Positions 52,399 through 61,096 of a stretch of DNA of 64,000 nucleotides are shown here, in pieces; position 1 is the stretch's first letter; every line of letters begins with the position of its first letter. Origin of the DNA: CAYMZZ01 sp044463125 (GTDB taxonomy: Bacteria > Bacteroidota > Bacteroidia > Chitinophagales > Chitinophagaceae); the NCBI GenBank assembly GCA_044463125.1, contig JBIQMS010000020.1:1-64000 (forward strand), written 5' to 3'. The position numbers were made by a program, and so were the translations under genes. Below the pieces are notes generated by a model. That model was not told the DNA's origin. It ran no database searches and saw nothing but the letters and a program-made list of their open reading frames with translations.

Positions 52399-53898
52399 TT
52401 AATTCGATGATGCGGTTTGCTTCAATTTCTCAAGCAGCAGCGCGTTGGTTACTTTGGGGTCGGCCTTGCCTTTGGAGCGTTTCATTACCTCGCCTACAAA
52501 AAGCGCGAGTACACCCTTTTTCCCCTTTTGATATTCCTTTACCTTATCGGCAAATTTCTCCAGTACTTCATCCACCAGCGGCGCCAGTTGATCCTTGTCG
52601 GATTGCTGCAAAAGGTTAAGCCTGGCGGCAAGCTTTTCCGGGTCACTGTCCGGCTCCTGCAACAATGCCTGCCATAGCTGGGTGGAGGCGGTAGAGAAAC
52701 TAACCGCGTTGCGGTCAACCAGGGCGATGAGTGAAGCCAATGTTGTGTGCGACAATGGAAATTCCTGGATGGAACGATTGTGTTCATTGATCCAGGTCTT
52801 CACGGGGCCCAGCATCCAGTTGGCGGCAGCTTTGTACTGGCCCGGTAGTTTTTGTGTATCAGCGCAGCTCTTTTGAAGGGTGGCAGCGAGCTTTTCGAAA
52901 TAATCCGCCATTTCGCGTTCCTCGGTCAATACCGAAGCATCATATTCCGAAAGTTGAAATTCTTGTTTGTATTGGTCGATTCGTTGGGCTTGCAGTGCGG
53001 GCAGCGATGCACGTATGGATGCTATAAATGCTTCTTCGAGATGAAAGGGGGGGAGATCCGGATCCGGGAAATAGCGATAGTCGTCTGCATCCTCTTTGTC
53101 GCGAATGGGAAAAGTGCTGCCGGAGGAGGGATCAAATCCACGGGTTTGTTGCACCACCGATTCTCCTTTTTGCAACAGTTCCACCAATCGCGCACCCTCG
53201 GCTTCCACGGCCTTGCGTGCGTGGCGTATGGAGTTAAGGTTCTTAATTTCCACTTTGGTGCCCAACTGCGTAGAGCCGGCAGGTCTTGCTGAAATATTCA
53301 CATCGCAGCGCATGCTGCCTTCTTCCATATTGCCGTCGCATACTTCAAGGTAGCGAAGTATCTTTCGCAGTTCGGTAAGATAAGCCGATACTTCTTCTGC
53401 GTTATGCAGGTCGGGCTCCGTTACAATTTCGATGAGCGCCGTTCCGGCCCGGTTATAATCGATAGCGGAAAATTCTTCGTGTACATCGTGCAGGCTCTTG
53501 CCGGCATCTTCTTCCAGGTGAATTCTGTTGAGCTTGATTTTCCTTTCACCAGTAGTTGTCTTGATAAAGACTTTTCCGCCCTGGCAAATAGGAGTAGTAT
53601 GCTGCGATATCTGGTAACCTTTGGGAAGATCGGGATAGAAATAATTCTTGCGGGCGAAATAATTATCTCTCACTATTTCGCAATCACAGGCCAGGCCCAT
53701 CTTAATCGCCCCAATCACCGCCTCTCGGTTCATGTAAGGGAGCGTGCCCGGGTGGCCAAGGGTAACAGGACTCACCTGCGTGTTGGCTTCTGCGCCATAA
53801 GCAATACTATCGCCACAAAACAATTTGCTCTGGGTAAGCAATTGCGCATGCACTTCAAGGCCAATCACCAGTTCGTATGCCGGAGTAAGCGAGGACAT
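52399..53898 (-). CDS. gatB: Asp-tRNA(Asn)/Glu-tRNA(Gln) amidotransferase subunit B
   Basis: 499 aa. It is part of the GatCAB enzyme that converts Glu-tRNA(Gln) (and Asp-tRNA(Asn)) to the amidated form. The N-terminus is diagnostic: YELVIGLEVHAQLLTQSKLFCGDS, HPGTLPYMN, YFYPDLPKGYQISQ. The middle holds GTALIEIVTEPDLHNAEEV and YRYFPDPDLPPF, and the C-terminal helical GatB/YqeY domain ends AKVTNALLLEKLKQ-like. gatA and gatC are not in the window. Its upstream region holds nested repeats. Confidence 0.97.
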   Translation of the reverse strand: MSSLTPAYELVIGLEVHAQLLTQSKLFCGDSIAYGAEANTQVSPVTLGHPGTLPYMNREAVIGAIKMGLACDCEIVRDNYFARKNYFYPDLPKGYQISQHTTPICQGGKVFIKTTTGERKIKLNRIHLEEDAGKSLHDVHEEFSAIDYNRAGTALIEIVTEPDLHNAEEVSAYLTELRKILRYLEVCDGNMEEGSMRCDVNISARPAGSTQLGTKVEIKNLNSIRHARKAVEAEGARLVELLQKGESVVQQTRGFDPSSGSTFPIRDKEDADDYRYFPDPDLPPFHLEEAFIASIRASLPALQAQRIDQYKQEFQLSEYDASVLTEEREMADYFEKLAATLQKSCADTQKLPGQYKAAANWMLGPVKTWINEHNRSIQEFPLSHTTLASLIALVDRNAVSFSTASTQLWQALLQEPDSDPEKLAARLNLLQQSDKDQLAPLVDEVLEKFADKVKEYQKGKKGVLALFVGEVMKRSKGKADPKVTNALLLEKLKQTASSN

Positions 53899-53930
53899 AA
53901 GCCCAAAATTACTCCTTTCTGGCTGAATCG

Positions 53931-54275
53931 TTGATTTGTTGATTCGTTGATTTGTTGATTTGTTTAAAGTTTAAGGTTTAAGGTTTAAATGGTAGACATT
54001 TAGCTCTAAGATTTAAACCTTAACCCCTAAACTTTAAACTTTAAACTTTTTATCTGCGTTGATCTGCGCAAAAAAATCTGCGAAAATCTGCGGGAAAACT
54101 CTCCCGAACTTTGAAAAGGTTCAAAGAGCCGAAGCGTTTCCCGCAGATTTTCGCAGATTTTATACGCAGATTTTCACAGATTTATTCTTGATCCAGCTCT
54201 CAATTCCCTTCCTCCCCTTAAACATTAAACCCTAAACCTTAAACAAATCAACAAATCAACAAATCAACAAATCAG
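53931..54275. repeat. Triple-nested inverted repeat element between gatB and the PDZ gene
   Basis: Outer arms are 53931-53967 and 54239-54275 (35 of 37 nt complementary; TTGATTTGTTGATT words). Middle arms are TTTAAGG-family words at 53962-53989, 54011-54048 and 54219-54244. The inner pair is 54074-54097 and 54137-54160 (exact 24 nt, AAATCTGCGAAAATCTGCGG and onward), inside longer imperfect arms 54050-54182. The right outer arm supplies the stop codon (54272-54274) of the PDZ gene. No ORF. Confidence 0.9.
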
Positions 54276-55318
54276 AGCTCCGCTGTCTTCAACTTCTTCG
54301 GAATCTTCACATCCAGGGTTTGAGACTTGCCTGCGCGCTGGATTTTGAACTTTACCGAAGCCTTGTCTTTGCTGTCGCGCATGATGCGGGCGATTTCGTC
54401 GGCATTGTTCACGGCTTTTCCATCCACTTCGGTGATAATGTCTTCTTCCTTAATGCCGGCTTTGGCACCATTGCCTTCTTCATCCACGTTAAGCACTTTC
54501 ACGCCTTTACCATCTTCGGTATCCTGTACCGAAAGGCCCAGCTTGGGACTGCCGCCCGACCAGCCATAGTTGTAGCTATAACCACGCAGGCGGGGAGCCG
54601 AAGGCACGGATTGGATACGGGGCATCAGGTGCTCCAATTCCAGGTCTTCGAGGTCCATGCGAAAATCTTCCATACCCGGCGCAAAAGTGAAAGTGTTTAC
54701 ACCCTTCCATTTGGTGAGCTCGGCCGTGGCAGTTGATTCTTTTTTATCACGTATATAAGTAACCTTAACCTTATCGCCCGCCTCTTTCTCACCAATCACT
54801 TTGGAAAGATCATCGGGGGTTTCAATTTTGGTTTCATCAACACGCTTGATGATATCGCCTTTTTTGAGGCCAATTTTTTCGGCAGCGCTTTCTTTGGTAA
54901 TGCTCTTAATTTCCACACCATCTTCTGTTTTTTCGGTGGTTACACCCAACATGGCGCGGTCGTCGTTGAACATTCCGGTGAGGGCACGGTACTGATCACC
55001 TGCACCACCGGGCCAGAAGTTTACTGATCCACCTCTGCCGAGGGCTACCACATCCTTGATCTTATTGCGATGAATGATGATGTTGTCGGCACCATCCTTA
55101 TCATATTCCTTGCCATTCACCAGGATCTTGTCGCCCTGCACTTCAATCACAATCTTTTCCTTGTCATCGCCCTTGCGGGTAATGATGATTTGCTCCGCGT
55201 CGGTCTTTTTCTTCACCTTCACATTCTCCTTTTCTTTTTCCTGGGCGGAAACCAGGGATGGTGTTGCCAGCGTGGCGAGCAACAATGTGAGAGGTATTGT
55301 TTTCATGACTTGTTTCAT
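54272..55318 (-). CDS. Periplasmic protein with two PDZ domains
   Basis: 348 aa. A signal peptide (KTIPLTLLLATLATPSLVSAQ) is followed by a Lys/Glu-rich segment, then one PDZ domain around GVTTEKTEDGVEIKSITKESAAEKIGLKKGDIIKRVDETKIETPDDL and a second around GLSVQDTEDGKGVKVLNVDEEGNGAKAGIKEEDIITEVDGKAVNNADEI. No protease domain is present, unlike DegP/HtrA, so it probably binds C-terminal peptides or partner proteins as a scaffold. Two possible starts (55318 and 55306) differ by four residues. Confidence 0.9.
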   Translation of the reverse strand: MKQVMKTIPLTLLLATLATPSLVSAQEKEKENVKVKKKTDAEQIIITRKGDDKEKIVIEVQGDKILVNGKEYDKDGADNIIIHRNKIKDVVALGRGGSVNFWPGGAGDQYRALTGMFNDDRAMLGVTTEKTEDGVEIKSITKESAAEKIGLKKGDIIKRVDETKIETPDDLSKVIGEKEAGDKVKVTYIRDKKESTATAELTKWKGVNTFTFAPGMEDFRMDLEDLELEHLMPRIQSVPSAPRLRGYSYNYGWSGGSPKLGLSVQDTEDGKGVKVLNVDEEGNGAKAGIKEEDIITEVDGKAVNNADEIARIMRDSKDKASVKFKIQRAGKSQTLDVKIPKKLKTAEL

Positions 55319-55660
55319 ACTAAAGCAAATTTGATTTACTACGTTTAGTTTCGTACTTCAAAGATAAAGGGAAAATCTGAAATACGAAACATTTCGGAAA
55401 TGTTAAAAGAGGAAAGCTTTACGGACGGCAGGTCTGATGCAGGGAATGCATATGCATTGAGTAGCACTATCTATTCATTTGCAGGCAACTAGGCTGATAT
55501 GCAATTGAAATTGAAGAGGATAGCATCGGTTAACTCTTAGCTATTCCGTTGTAAACACGTATATTTCCTAAGGGTTTTTCGTGCAGGGAATAAGCGGAAA
55601 TCTGCAAATAAATCAGCATTTTTGACATCGCCACCATCCCGAACCTAACTGCCTGGCCTT
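55319..55660. other. Intergenic region, no gene seen
   Basis: About 340 bp upstream of the PDZ gene. It holds the likely minus-strand promoter of that gene and a short palindrome TGCATATGCA near 55448. A 30-codon frame exists here but has no support. Confidence 0.45.
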
Positions 55661-55792
55661 ATGATGAAAATTCTTTCTATTGGCTGCATCGTTCTCTGTA
55701 CAGTCGTGATCGCTTATGTGATCATGATTTATATGGAGTCGAAAGACTACAAGCGCCCCGACAAGCATAAGCAAAGCCGTCGTCCTTATTGA
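55661..55792 (+). CDS. Small single-helix membrane protein, 43 aa
   Basis: The ATG at 55661 opens a 43-codon frame with a clear hydrophobic helix (ILSIGCIVLCTVVIAYVIMIY) and a basic tail (KDYKRPDKHKQSRRPY), the usual shape of small bacterial membrane proteins. The stop TGA at 55790-55792 overlaps the 3' end of alaS on the other strand by 7 bp. It is too short for standard gene finders. Supported by composition only. Confidence 0.5.
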   Translation: MMKILSIGCIVLCTVVIAYVIMIYMESKDYKRPDKHKQSRRPY

Positions 55793-58404
55793 ATCAGTGC
55801 TTTCACGGCATCGATCACTTTCGGCAGATTCGATGCATCCTGTCCACCAGCCGTTGCCAATTGTTGCTGACCTCCGCCACCGCCTTTAATTAATGGCGCT
55901 ACCACTTCCTTTATTATTTTACCGGCATCTAGGTTTTTAGCCTTGCTCACGGTTTCCGACATACCAATGGCTACATAAGGTTTACCGCCGATATTGGATG
56001 CCAACACTACGAGATGGTCGTGCAGGTTGTTGCGTAAGTCGCCGCATATTTTTTTGAGCGAATCGGCTTCATCCACTTCTATAATTTGCCCGATGAAACT
56101 GACCTGGTTGATGATTTCATCTTTTTGCAGCAGTTCGTTGCGGATAGCCACCAGTTGTCGTGCGCGCATGCTTTCAATCTTCTTCTCCAGCTTTGCCTTA
56201 TCGTCCAGTAATTTCTCAATTGCCTTTAAAGGTTCTTTGGCTTTCAGCAATTCGGTCAGGTTCTTAAACTGGCTCAGTTTTTCACCCACGTATTGAATGG
56301 CACTGGGGCCGGTGAGTGCTTCGATCCGCCTCACCCCTGCGGCCACAGCGGCCTCGCTACTGATGGTAAAGAGGCCAATCATACCGGTATGGCCCACATG
56401 CGTGCCTCCACAGAGTTCGATGGAATATTCGGGGTCGATAATGACTACGCGTACGCTATCTCCATATTTTTCTCCAAAAAGGGCCATGGCCCCCAGGTTC
56501 AGGGCTTCTTCTTTGGGCATTTCGCGAATGACCACGGGGAGGTTTTCCCGGATCTTTTCATTTACCAGGATTTCTATCTGCCGAAGTTCTTCTTCCGATA
56601 CCTTTTGAAAATGCGAAAAATCGAAACGCAGGATATCTGCGGAAACCAGTGATCCTTTTTGTTGCACGTGCGTACCCAATACCTGCCGCAATGCCGCATG
56701 CAGCAGGTGAGTGGCCGTGTGATTATAGGTTGTCTTCAACCGGCTCTCCCAATCTACGGAAGCGGTTACCGGAAGACTGATATCGGCCGGCAGGGACTGT
56801 GTAAAATGAATGATCAGGTCGTTTTCCTTTTTGGTATCGATCACGCTGATTTTCTCTCCACCAAAATCCAATACACCGGTATCGCCTACCTGGCCACCGC
56901 TTTCGGCGTAAAATGGTGTTGTTTCTAACAATAACTGGTATTGTTCTTTGCCTTTCGCCTTTACCTTCCGGTAGCGGGTTACCCTGGTTTCCACCAACAA
57001 ATCGTCGTAGCCTACAAACCGGGCTTTTTCTGCCTCGTGAACGGTTACCCAATCTTCGGTATCAATGCTGGTGGCGGCGCGGGAGCGGTCTTTCTGCTGT
57101 TGCATCTGCGTCATGAATCCCTGCTCATCAACCTTTAGCAATCTCTCCGCCGCAATCAGGCGGGTAAGGTCGATGGGGAAACCATAAGTATCATAAAGTT
57201 CAAAAGCGTCTTCGCCCCTGATTGTACCGGTTTTACCGGCAGCTTCGGTAATATCTTCAATACGGCGTAACCCTTTCTCGAGTGTGCGCAGGAATGAATC
57301 TTCTTCTTCACGAATCACTTTGGCCACAAAGCCTTCCTGGCTTTTCAGTTCAGGGAATATGCCGGCAAATTGCTCCGCAATGAGTGGTAGCAATTGGTGC
57401 AACAGTGGCTGGCGATAGTCGAGATAGGAATAATAATAGCGAACGGCGCGACGCAGAATTCTCCTAATCACATAACCGGCTCCGGTATTGGAAGGCAATT
57501 GTCCATCGGCAATCGTAAAGCTGATGGCGCGGATATGGTCGGCGATTACGCGGAAGGCAATGGCTTCGCGGCTATCGCTGTAATCATATTTTTTTCCGCT
57601 AATGGCTTCCACCTTCGCGATAGTGGGTGTGAATACGTCGGTATCGTAGTTCGATTGTTTGTTCTGCAACACGCGCACAAGCCGCTCAAAACCCATTCCG
57701 GTATCTACATGCTTTGCCGGCAGCGGCACCAGGCTGCCATCTTTTTGCCGGTTGAATTGGATGAATACATTGTTCCAGATTTCAATCACCTGGGGGTGGT
57801 CATTATTCACCAGCGTTTTTCCGTCCTGCTTTTTTCTTTCTTCCTCCGTACGACAGTCTACATGAATTTCGGTGCAGGGTCCGCAGGGGCCGGTATCGCC
57901 CATTTCCCAGAAATTATCTTTCTTATTGCCCAACAGAATACGGTCGGGGCTGATCCATTTTTTCCATTCTGCCAATGCTTCTTCATCACGGGGCAGGCCT
58001 TCCTGCGGGTCGCCTTCGAAAATGGTGACATAGAGGCGATCTTTGGGAATACCATATACTTCGGTCAGCAATTCCCAGCTCCAGGCTATGGCTTCGGCCT
58101 TGAAATAGTCGCCAAAGCTCCAGTTGCCCAGCATCTCAAACATGGTATGGTGGTAGGTATCTACGCCCACTTCTTCCAGGTCGTTGTGCTTGCCACTCAC
58201 GCGCAGGCATTTTTGGGTGTCGGCCACGCGGGGATTTGGCGCCTGGCGGTTGCCCAGGAAATAATCCTTGAATTGGTTCATGCCCGCGTTGGTAAACATG
58301 AGGGTAGGATCGTTTTTGACCACGATGGGGGCGGAGGGTACAATCTGGTGTCCCTTGCTACGAAAAAAATCGAGGAATGCCTGGCGTATCTCGGTGGAAG
58401 TCAT
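55786..58404 (-). CDS. alaS: Alanyl-tRNA synthetase
   Basis: 872 aa, the usual length. It charges tRNA-Ala. The class II catalytic domain starts MTSTEIRQAFLDFFRSKGHQIVPSAPIVV and includes MFTNAGMNQFKDYFLG. The editing domain has zinc ligands in HTATHLLHAALRQVLG and CGGTHVGHTG. The C-terminal DHHA1-type domain ends GGGGGQQQLATAGGQDASNL. It is divergent from an M23 peptidase gene, a common arrangement in Bacteroidota. Confidence 0.97.
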   Translation of the reverse strand: MTSTEIRQAFLDFFRSKGHQIVPSAPIVVKNDPTLMFTNAGMNQFKDYFLGNRQAPNPRVADTQKCLRVSGKHNDLEEVGVDTYHHTMFEMLGNWSFGDYFKAEAIAWSWELLTEVYGIPKDRLYVTIFEGDPQEGLPRDEEALAEWKKWISPDRILLGNKKDNFWEMGDTGPCGPCTEIHVDCRTEEERKKQDGKTLVNNDHPQVIEIWNNVFIQFNRQKDGSLVPLPAKHVDTGMGFERLVRVLQNKQSNYDTDVFTPTIAKVEAISGKKYDYSDSREAIAFRVIADHIRAISFTIADGQLPSNTGAGYVIRRILRRAVRYYYSYLDYRQPLLHQLLPLIAEQFAGIFPELKSQEGFVAKVIREEEDSFLRTLEKGLRRIEDITEAAGKTGTIRGEDAFELYDTYGFPIDLTRLIAAERLLKVDEQGFMTQMQQQKDRSRAATSIDTEDWVTVHEAEKARFVGYDDLLVETRVTRYRKVKAKGKEQYQLLLETTPFYAESGGQVGDTGVLDFGGEKISVIDTKKENDLIIHFTQSLPADISLPVTASVDWESRLKTTYNHTATHLLHAALRQVLGTHVQQKGSLVSADILRFDFSHFQKVSEEELRQIEILVNEKIRENLPVVIREMPKEEALNLGAMALFGEKYGDSVRVVIIDPEYSIELCGGTHVGHTGMIGLFTISSEAAVAAGVRRIEALTGPSAIQYVGEKLSQFKNLTELLKAKEPLKAIEKLLDDKAKLEKKIESMRARQLVAIRNELLQKDEIINQVSFIGQIIEVDEADSLKKICGDLRNNLHDHLVVLASNIGGKPYVAIGMSETVSKAKNLDAGKIIKEVVAPLIKGGGGGQQQLATAGGQDASNLPKVIDAVKALIQ

Positions 58405-58575
58405 TTTAATGAAATTTTCTTCGATGGGCGTCTGGCTACGCTTATCCGGGTATAATTGGGTTGATTTTTGCTGGCAGACAGCCTATATTTGTTGAAATCC
58501 CTGTTCGGGTTGCCGGCAAAGGTAATCGAATAGAATGGCATTTGTACTCCGGCTATCCGGGGGAAATGGATCCTG

Positions 58576-59547
58576 ATGAAAAAAGTAAAGTACTATTACA
58601 ACACGCATACGCTTCGCTATGAGAAACTGGAGACGCCCCTGCGGGTGAAGTTGTTGCGTGCTTTTGGTTTCATAGCCGCGGCCCTGGTTTCGGCGGCCCT
58701 TATTTCCTACCTCGCTTTTCAGTTTGTGGATTCTCCCAAGGAAAAAATTCTGAAGCAGCAATATGCCCGGCTCAACGATCGCTATGGTGATATCCGCGAT
58801 CAACTGGCGAGCCTGGAGCAGCAAATGAAAGAACTGGAGAAAAGGGATAATAATGTGTACCGTTCCATTTTTGAAGCCGACCCCATCCCCGATAGTGCAA
58901 GAGCAAAGGAAATTGAACAGTTAAAAGAAATTGCCACGGTGGAAAGTATGGCGAATAGCGAGCTCTATGCCTCCATTGTGAAAAGCCTGGAGGAATTGGG
59001 CAGCCGCATCAAAGTGCAGTCCAGCTCCTATTCCGAGCTCGATGGACTAATCCGCAACAAGGAGAAATTGCTGGCGCATACCCCGGCCATTCAGCCGGTG
59101 AGCAACCAGGACCTTACGCGGATAGCTTCTGGCTATGGTTATCGAATAGATCCTATTTATAAGACCACCAAAATGCATGCGGGCATTGATTTTACCGCAC
59201 CCACGGGTACGCCTATCTATGCCACGGCCGACGGGCAGGTGCGCATTGCCGGCAACCGCGGCAATGGTTTTGGTAACCATGTGATCATCCGGCATGGCTA
59301 TGGCTATGAAACCCTCTATGGGCATATGGCCAAGGTAAAAGCCAGGGTGGGCCAGACCGTGAAGCGTGGCGAAGTAATTGGCTATGTGGGTAGCACCGGT
59401 AAGTCAACCGGTCCGCATTGCCACTACGAAGTGCATAAAAATGGCAATAAAATCGATCCCGTCTATTTCTTCTACAACGACCTCACACCCGACCAATTTG
59501 ATCGTCTGCTGAAACAGGCCGCTGCATCGAACCAGAGTTTGGATTGA
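58576..59547 (+). CDS. Membrane-anchored M23-family peptidase with coiled coil
   Basis: 323 aa. A cytoplasmic start (MKKVKYYYNTHTLRYEKLE) leads to one transmembrane helix (AFGFIAAALVSAALISYLAF, ~30-49). A coiled coil follows (LNDRYGDIRDQLASLEQQMKELEKRD), then a LytM domain with zinc ligands HAGIDF (~201) and HCHYEVH (~282) and the conserved GYGYRIDP. The family trims peptidoglycan cross-links, often at the division site or to activate amidases. Transcribed away from alaS. Confidence 0.94.
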   Translation: MKKVKYYYNTHTLRYEKLETPLRVKLLRAFGFIAAALVSAALISYLAFQFVDSPKEKILKQQYARLNDRYGDIRDQLASLEQQMKELEKRDNNVYRSIFEADPIPDSARAKEIEQLKEIATVESMANSELYASIVKSLEELGSRIKVQSSSYSELDGLIRNKEKLLAHTPAIQPVSNQDLTRIASGYGYRIDPIYKTTKMHAGIDFTAPTGTPIYATADGQVRIAGNRGNGFGNHVIIRHGYGYETLYGHMAKVKARVGQTVKRGEVIGYVGSTGKSTGPHCHYEVHKNGNKIDPVYFFYNDLTPDQFDRLLKQAAASNQSLD

Positions 59548-59559
59548 TGAGGGGTTGAG

Positions 59560-59590
59560 AATGTTTAAGGTTTAGTGTTTAATGTTGGAT
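59560..59590. repeat. Short TTTAAGG-family repeat
   Basis: GTTTAAGGTTTAGTGTTTAA lies just after the M23 peptidase stop. Its partner words (TTAAACTTTAAACCC) lie 1.1 kb away at 60678-60692, on the far side of the Y1 transposase gene, so the whole block could be bracketed by this pair. Confidence 0.55.
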
Positions 59591-59647
59591 CAATGGATTG
59601 GCGGTGATTGCATGGAGCGATCAGCACGAATTAACCAATGACATCAC

Positions 59648-60017
59648 AACCCGCCCCGCCGGGGCGGAATATAATTCGATGAATCGTTGGTGCTACCGAT
59701 AACCCGCCCCGCCGCGGCGGGGCGGTTTCAATCAATCATTCTGCGCCTGTGCTACCGATAACCCGCCCCTATGGGGCGGGGCGGAATACATTTCGATGAA
59801 TCGTTGGTGCTACCGATAACCCGCCCCGCCGCGGCGGGGCGGGTTCAATCAATCATTCTGCGCTTGTTTTACCGATAACCCGCTCCTATGGGGCAAGGCG
59901 TCTGGTTGCATATGCATTATAACAGGTACCAATCCCCCCGCCCCGCCGCGGCGGGGCGGGTTGTCGGTAGCAAATGAATGTCGCCCGCCAAATTCCGTCC
60001 CGCCCCATAGGGGCGGG
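59648..60017. repeat. Array of seven GC-rich REP-like palindromes
   Basis: Palindromes lie at 59651-59667, 59704-59725, 59762-59780, 59820-59843, 59878-59897 (degenerate), 59937-59960 and 59999-60017. Two types alternate: CCGCCCCGCCG-CGGCGGGGCGG and CCCGCCCC-TAT/ATA-GGGGCGGG. Units two to four are preceded by GCTACCGATAA, and the sixth is followed by the reverse form TTGTCGGTAGC. A 117-bp period (59681 and 59798) shows local duplication. The array ends 150 bp before the transposase start. Confidence 0.92.
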
Positions 60018-60166
60018 TTGTGTGTGGAATGAATGGGCTATTACGATAATCACGATAAAAAAACAACAGAAAAACCCCGATCTAGAATGGTGTTTTAAAC
60101 AACAAATTGTGTTTTTCTCTCTTCGAAAACTGGTCATTCGGATTGTATATTGCCTGAAAAGTTCCA

Positions 60167-60628
60167 ATGGCAAACACCTATACTCAGATACATATCCAAT
60201 ATGTATTCGCCGTTAAATTCCGAGCGGCCTTAATTGACCCAAATTGGAAATCGGAGCTTCATCAATATATAAGCGGTTTGTTAAAAAGCAGAGAGCATAA
60301 ACCTTTGCAGATTAACAGCATGCCAGATCATATCCACATATTTCTGGGTCAGCGACCCGATGACTCCATATCTTCCCTGGCCAGAATAATAAAATCAGAA
60401 AGCTCAAAATGGATCAACGATAAAAATCTAACAAACCAGCAATTTCGTTGGCAAAACGGGTTCGGGGCATTTTCCTATTCAAAGTCGGATGTACCCAGAG
60501 TGATCAGGTATATTGCTAACCAGGAAGCTCATCATAAAAAGCAAACTTTTCTGGACGAATACCGGGAGTTTCTTGAAAAGTTCGGGGTCGAATTCAACGA
60601 TAATTATATATTCGTTGAACCCACTTAG
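60167..60628 (+). mobile_element. Y1 (HUH) transposase, IS200/RAYT-like
   Basis: 153 aa. The HUH motif is DHIHIF (His55, His57) and the likely catalytic tyrosine is Tyr115 in RYIANQEAHHKK, matching the Y1_Tnp fold used by IS200/IS605 and by REP-associated tyrosine transposases. There is no tnpB partner. The array of GC-rich palindromes just upstream suggests a domesticated RAYT acting on them; a small stand-alone IS200-type element is the alternative. The flanking DNA is richer in A+T than the array. It appears intact, from ATG to TAG. Confidence 0.92.
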
Positions 60629-60693
60629 CCATTCAATATCTATCCATCAAAGCCATCATGATTTGACGATTTTCTCCATTAAACTTTAAACCC

Positions 60694-60731
60694 AACGTAC
60701 TACGTAATACGTATAACGTACAACGTAATAC
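60694..60731. repeat. ACGT-family repeat at the cytochrome c stop codon
   Basis: AACGTACTACGTAATACGTA and onward, ending at 60731, the base next to the stop codon of the minus-strand cytochrome gene (60732-60734). TTAAACTTTAAACCC precedes it, so here too the ACGT and TTTAAGG families lie side by side. Confidence 0.75.
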
Positions 60732-61091
60732 CTAATCAATCTTCCGCAACCGCAAAAACGTCACCACCTGATCTATTTGCTCGGGACTCATTTTTTTGGC
60801 TACTGCATGATTGGTGGGGTCGAGGCCTATAAGTGCCGTAACATGGTAATTGTCGATCTGTATTTTGGTGAAATTGGGCACGCCTTCTTTGCCCTTGCCA
60901 AAAATGCCGTGGCAGCCACTGCAATGCAATTTGTACAACACCTTTCCCTTCTCACATTTTTCGGTAAGTAGTTGCCGGTTGAGTTTGGTTACGTGAACAG
61001 GGATATCGTATTGCGTTTTTTTCTGCGTTACGCATTGCGTAAACAGCAGTACGCACAAGGCCAGGGATACTATGCTGATAAAAATTTTCAC
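60732..61091 (-). CDS. Monohaem cytochrome c lipoprotein
   Basis: 119 aa. The lipobox is CVLLFTQC (Cys20). One haem site CSGCH (residues 57-61) and a likely axial Met101 in KKMSPEQID define a class I cytochrome. It starts 5 bp after the stop of the cytochrome c peroxidase gene and probably passes electrons to it in the periplasm. Confidence 0.92.
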   Translation of the reverse strand: MKIFISIVSLALCVLLFTQCVTQKKTQYDIPVHVTKLNRQLLTEKCEKGKVLYKLHCSGCHGIFGKGKEGVPNFTKIQIDNYHVTALIGLDPTNHAVAKKMSPEQIDQVVTFLRLRKID

Positions 61092-61096
61092 GATCG

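Noticed and set aside
55395..55490. 30-codon ORF upstream of the small membrane protein
   Set aside because: Polar, no signal, no codon or context support; likely chance.
57394..58455. Plus-strand frame of 353 codons opposite alaS
   Set aside because: Shadow of alaS; no family motif and it overlaps the divergent promoter region.
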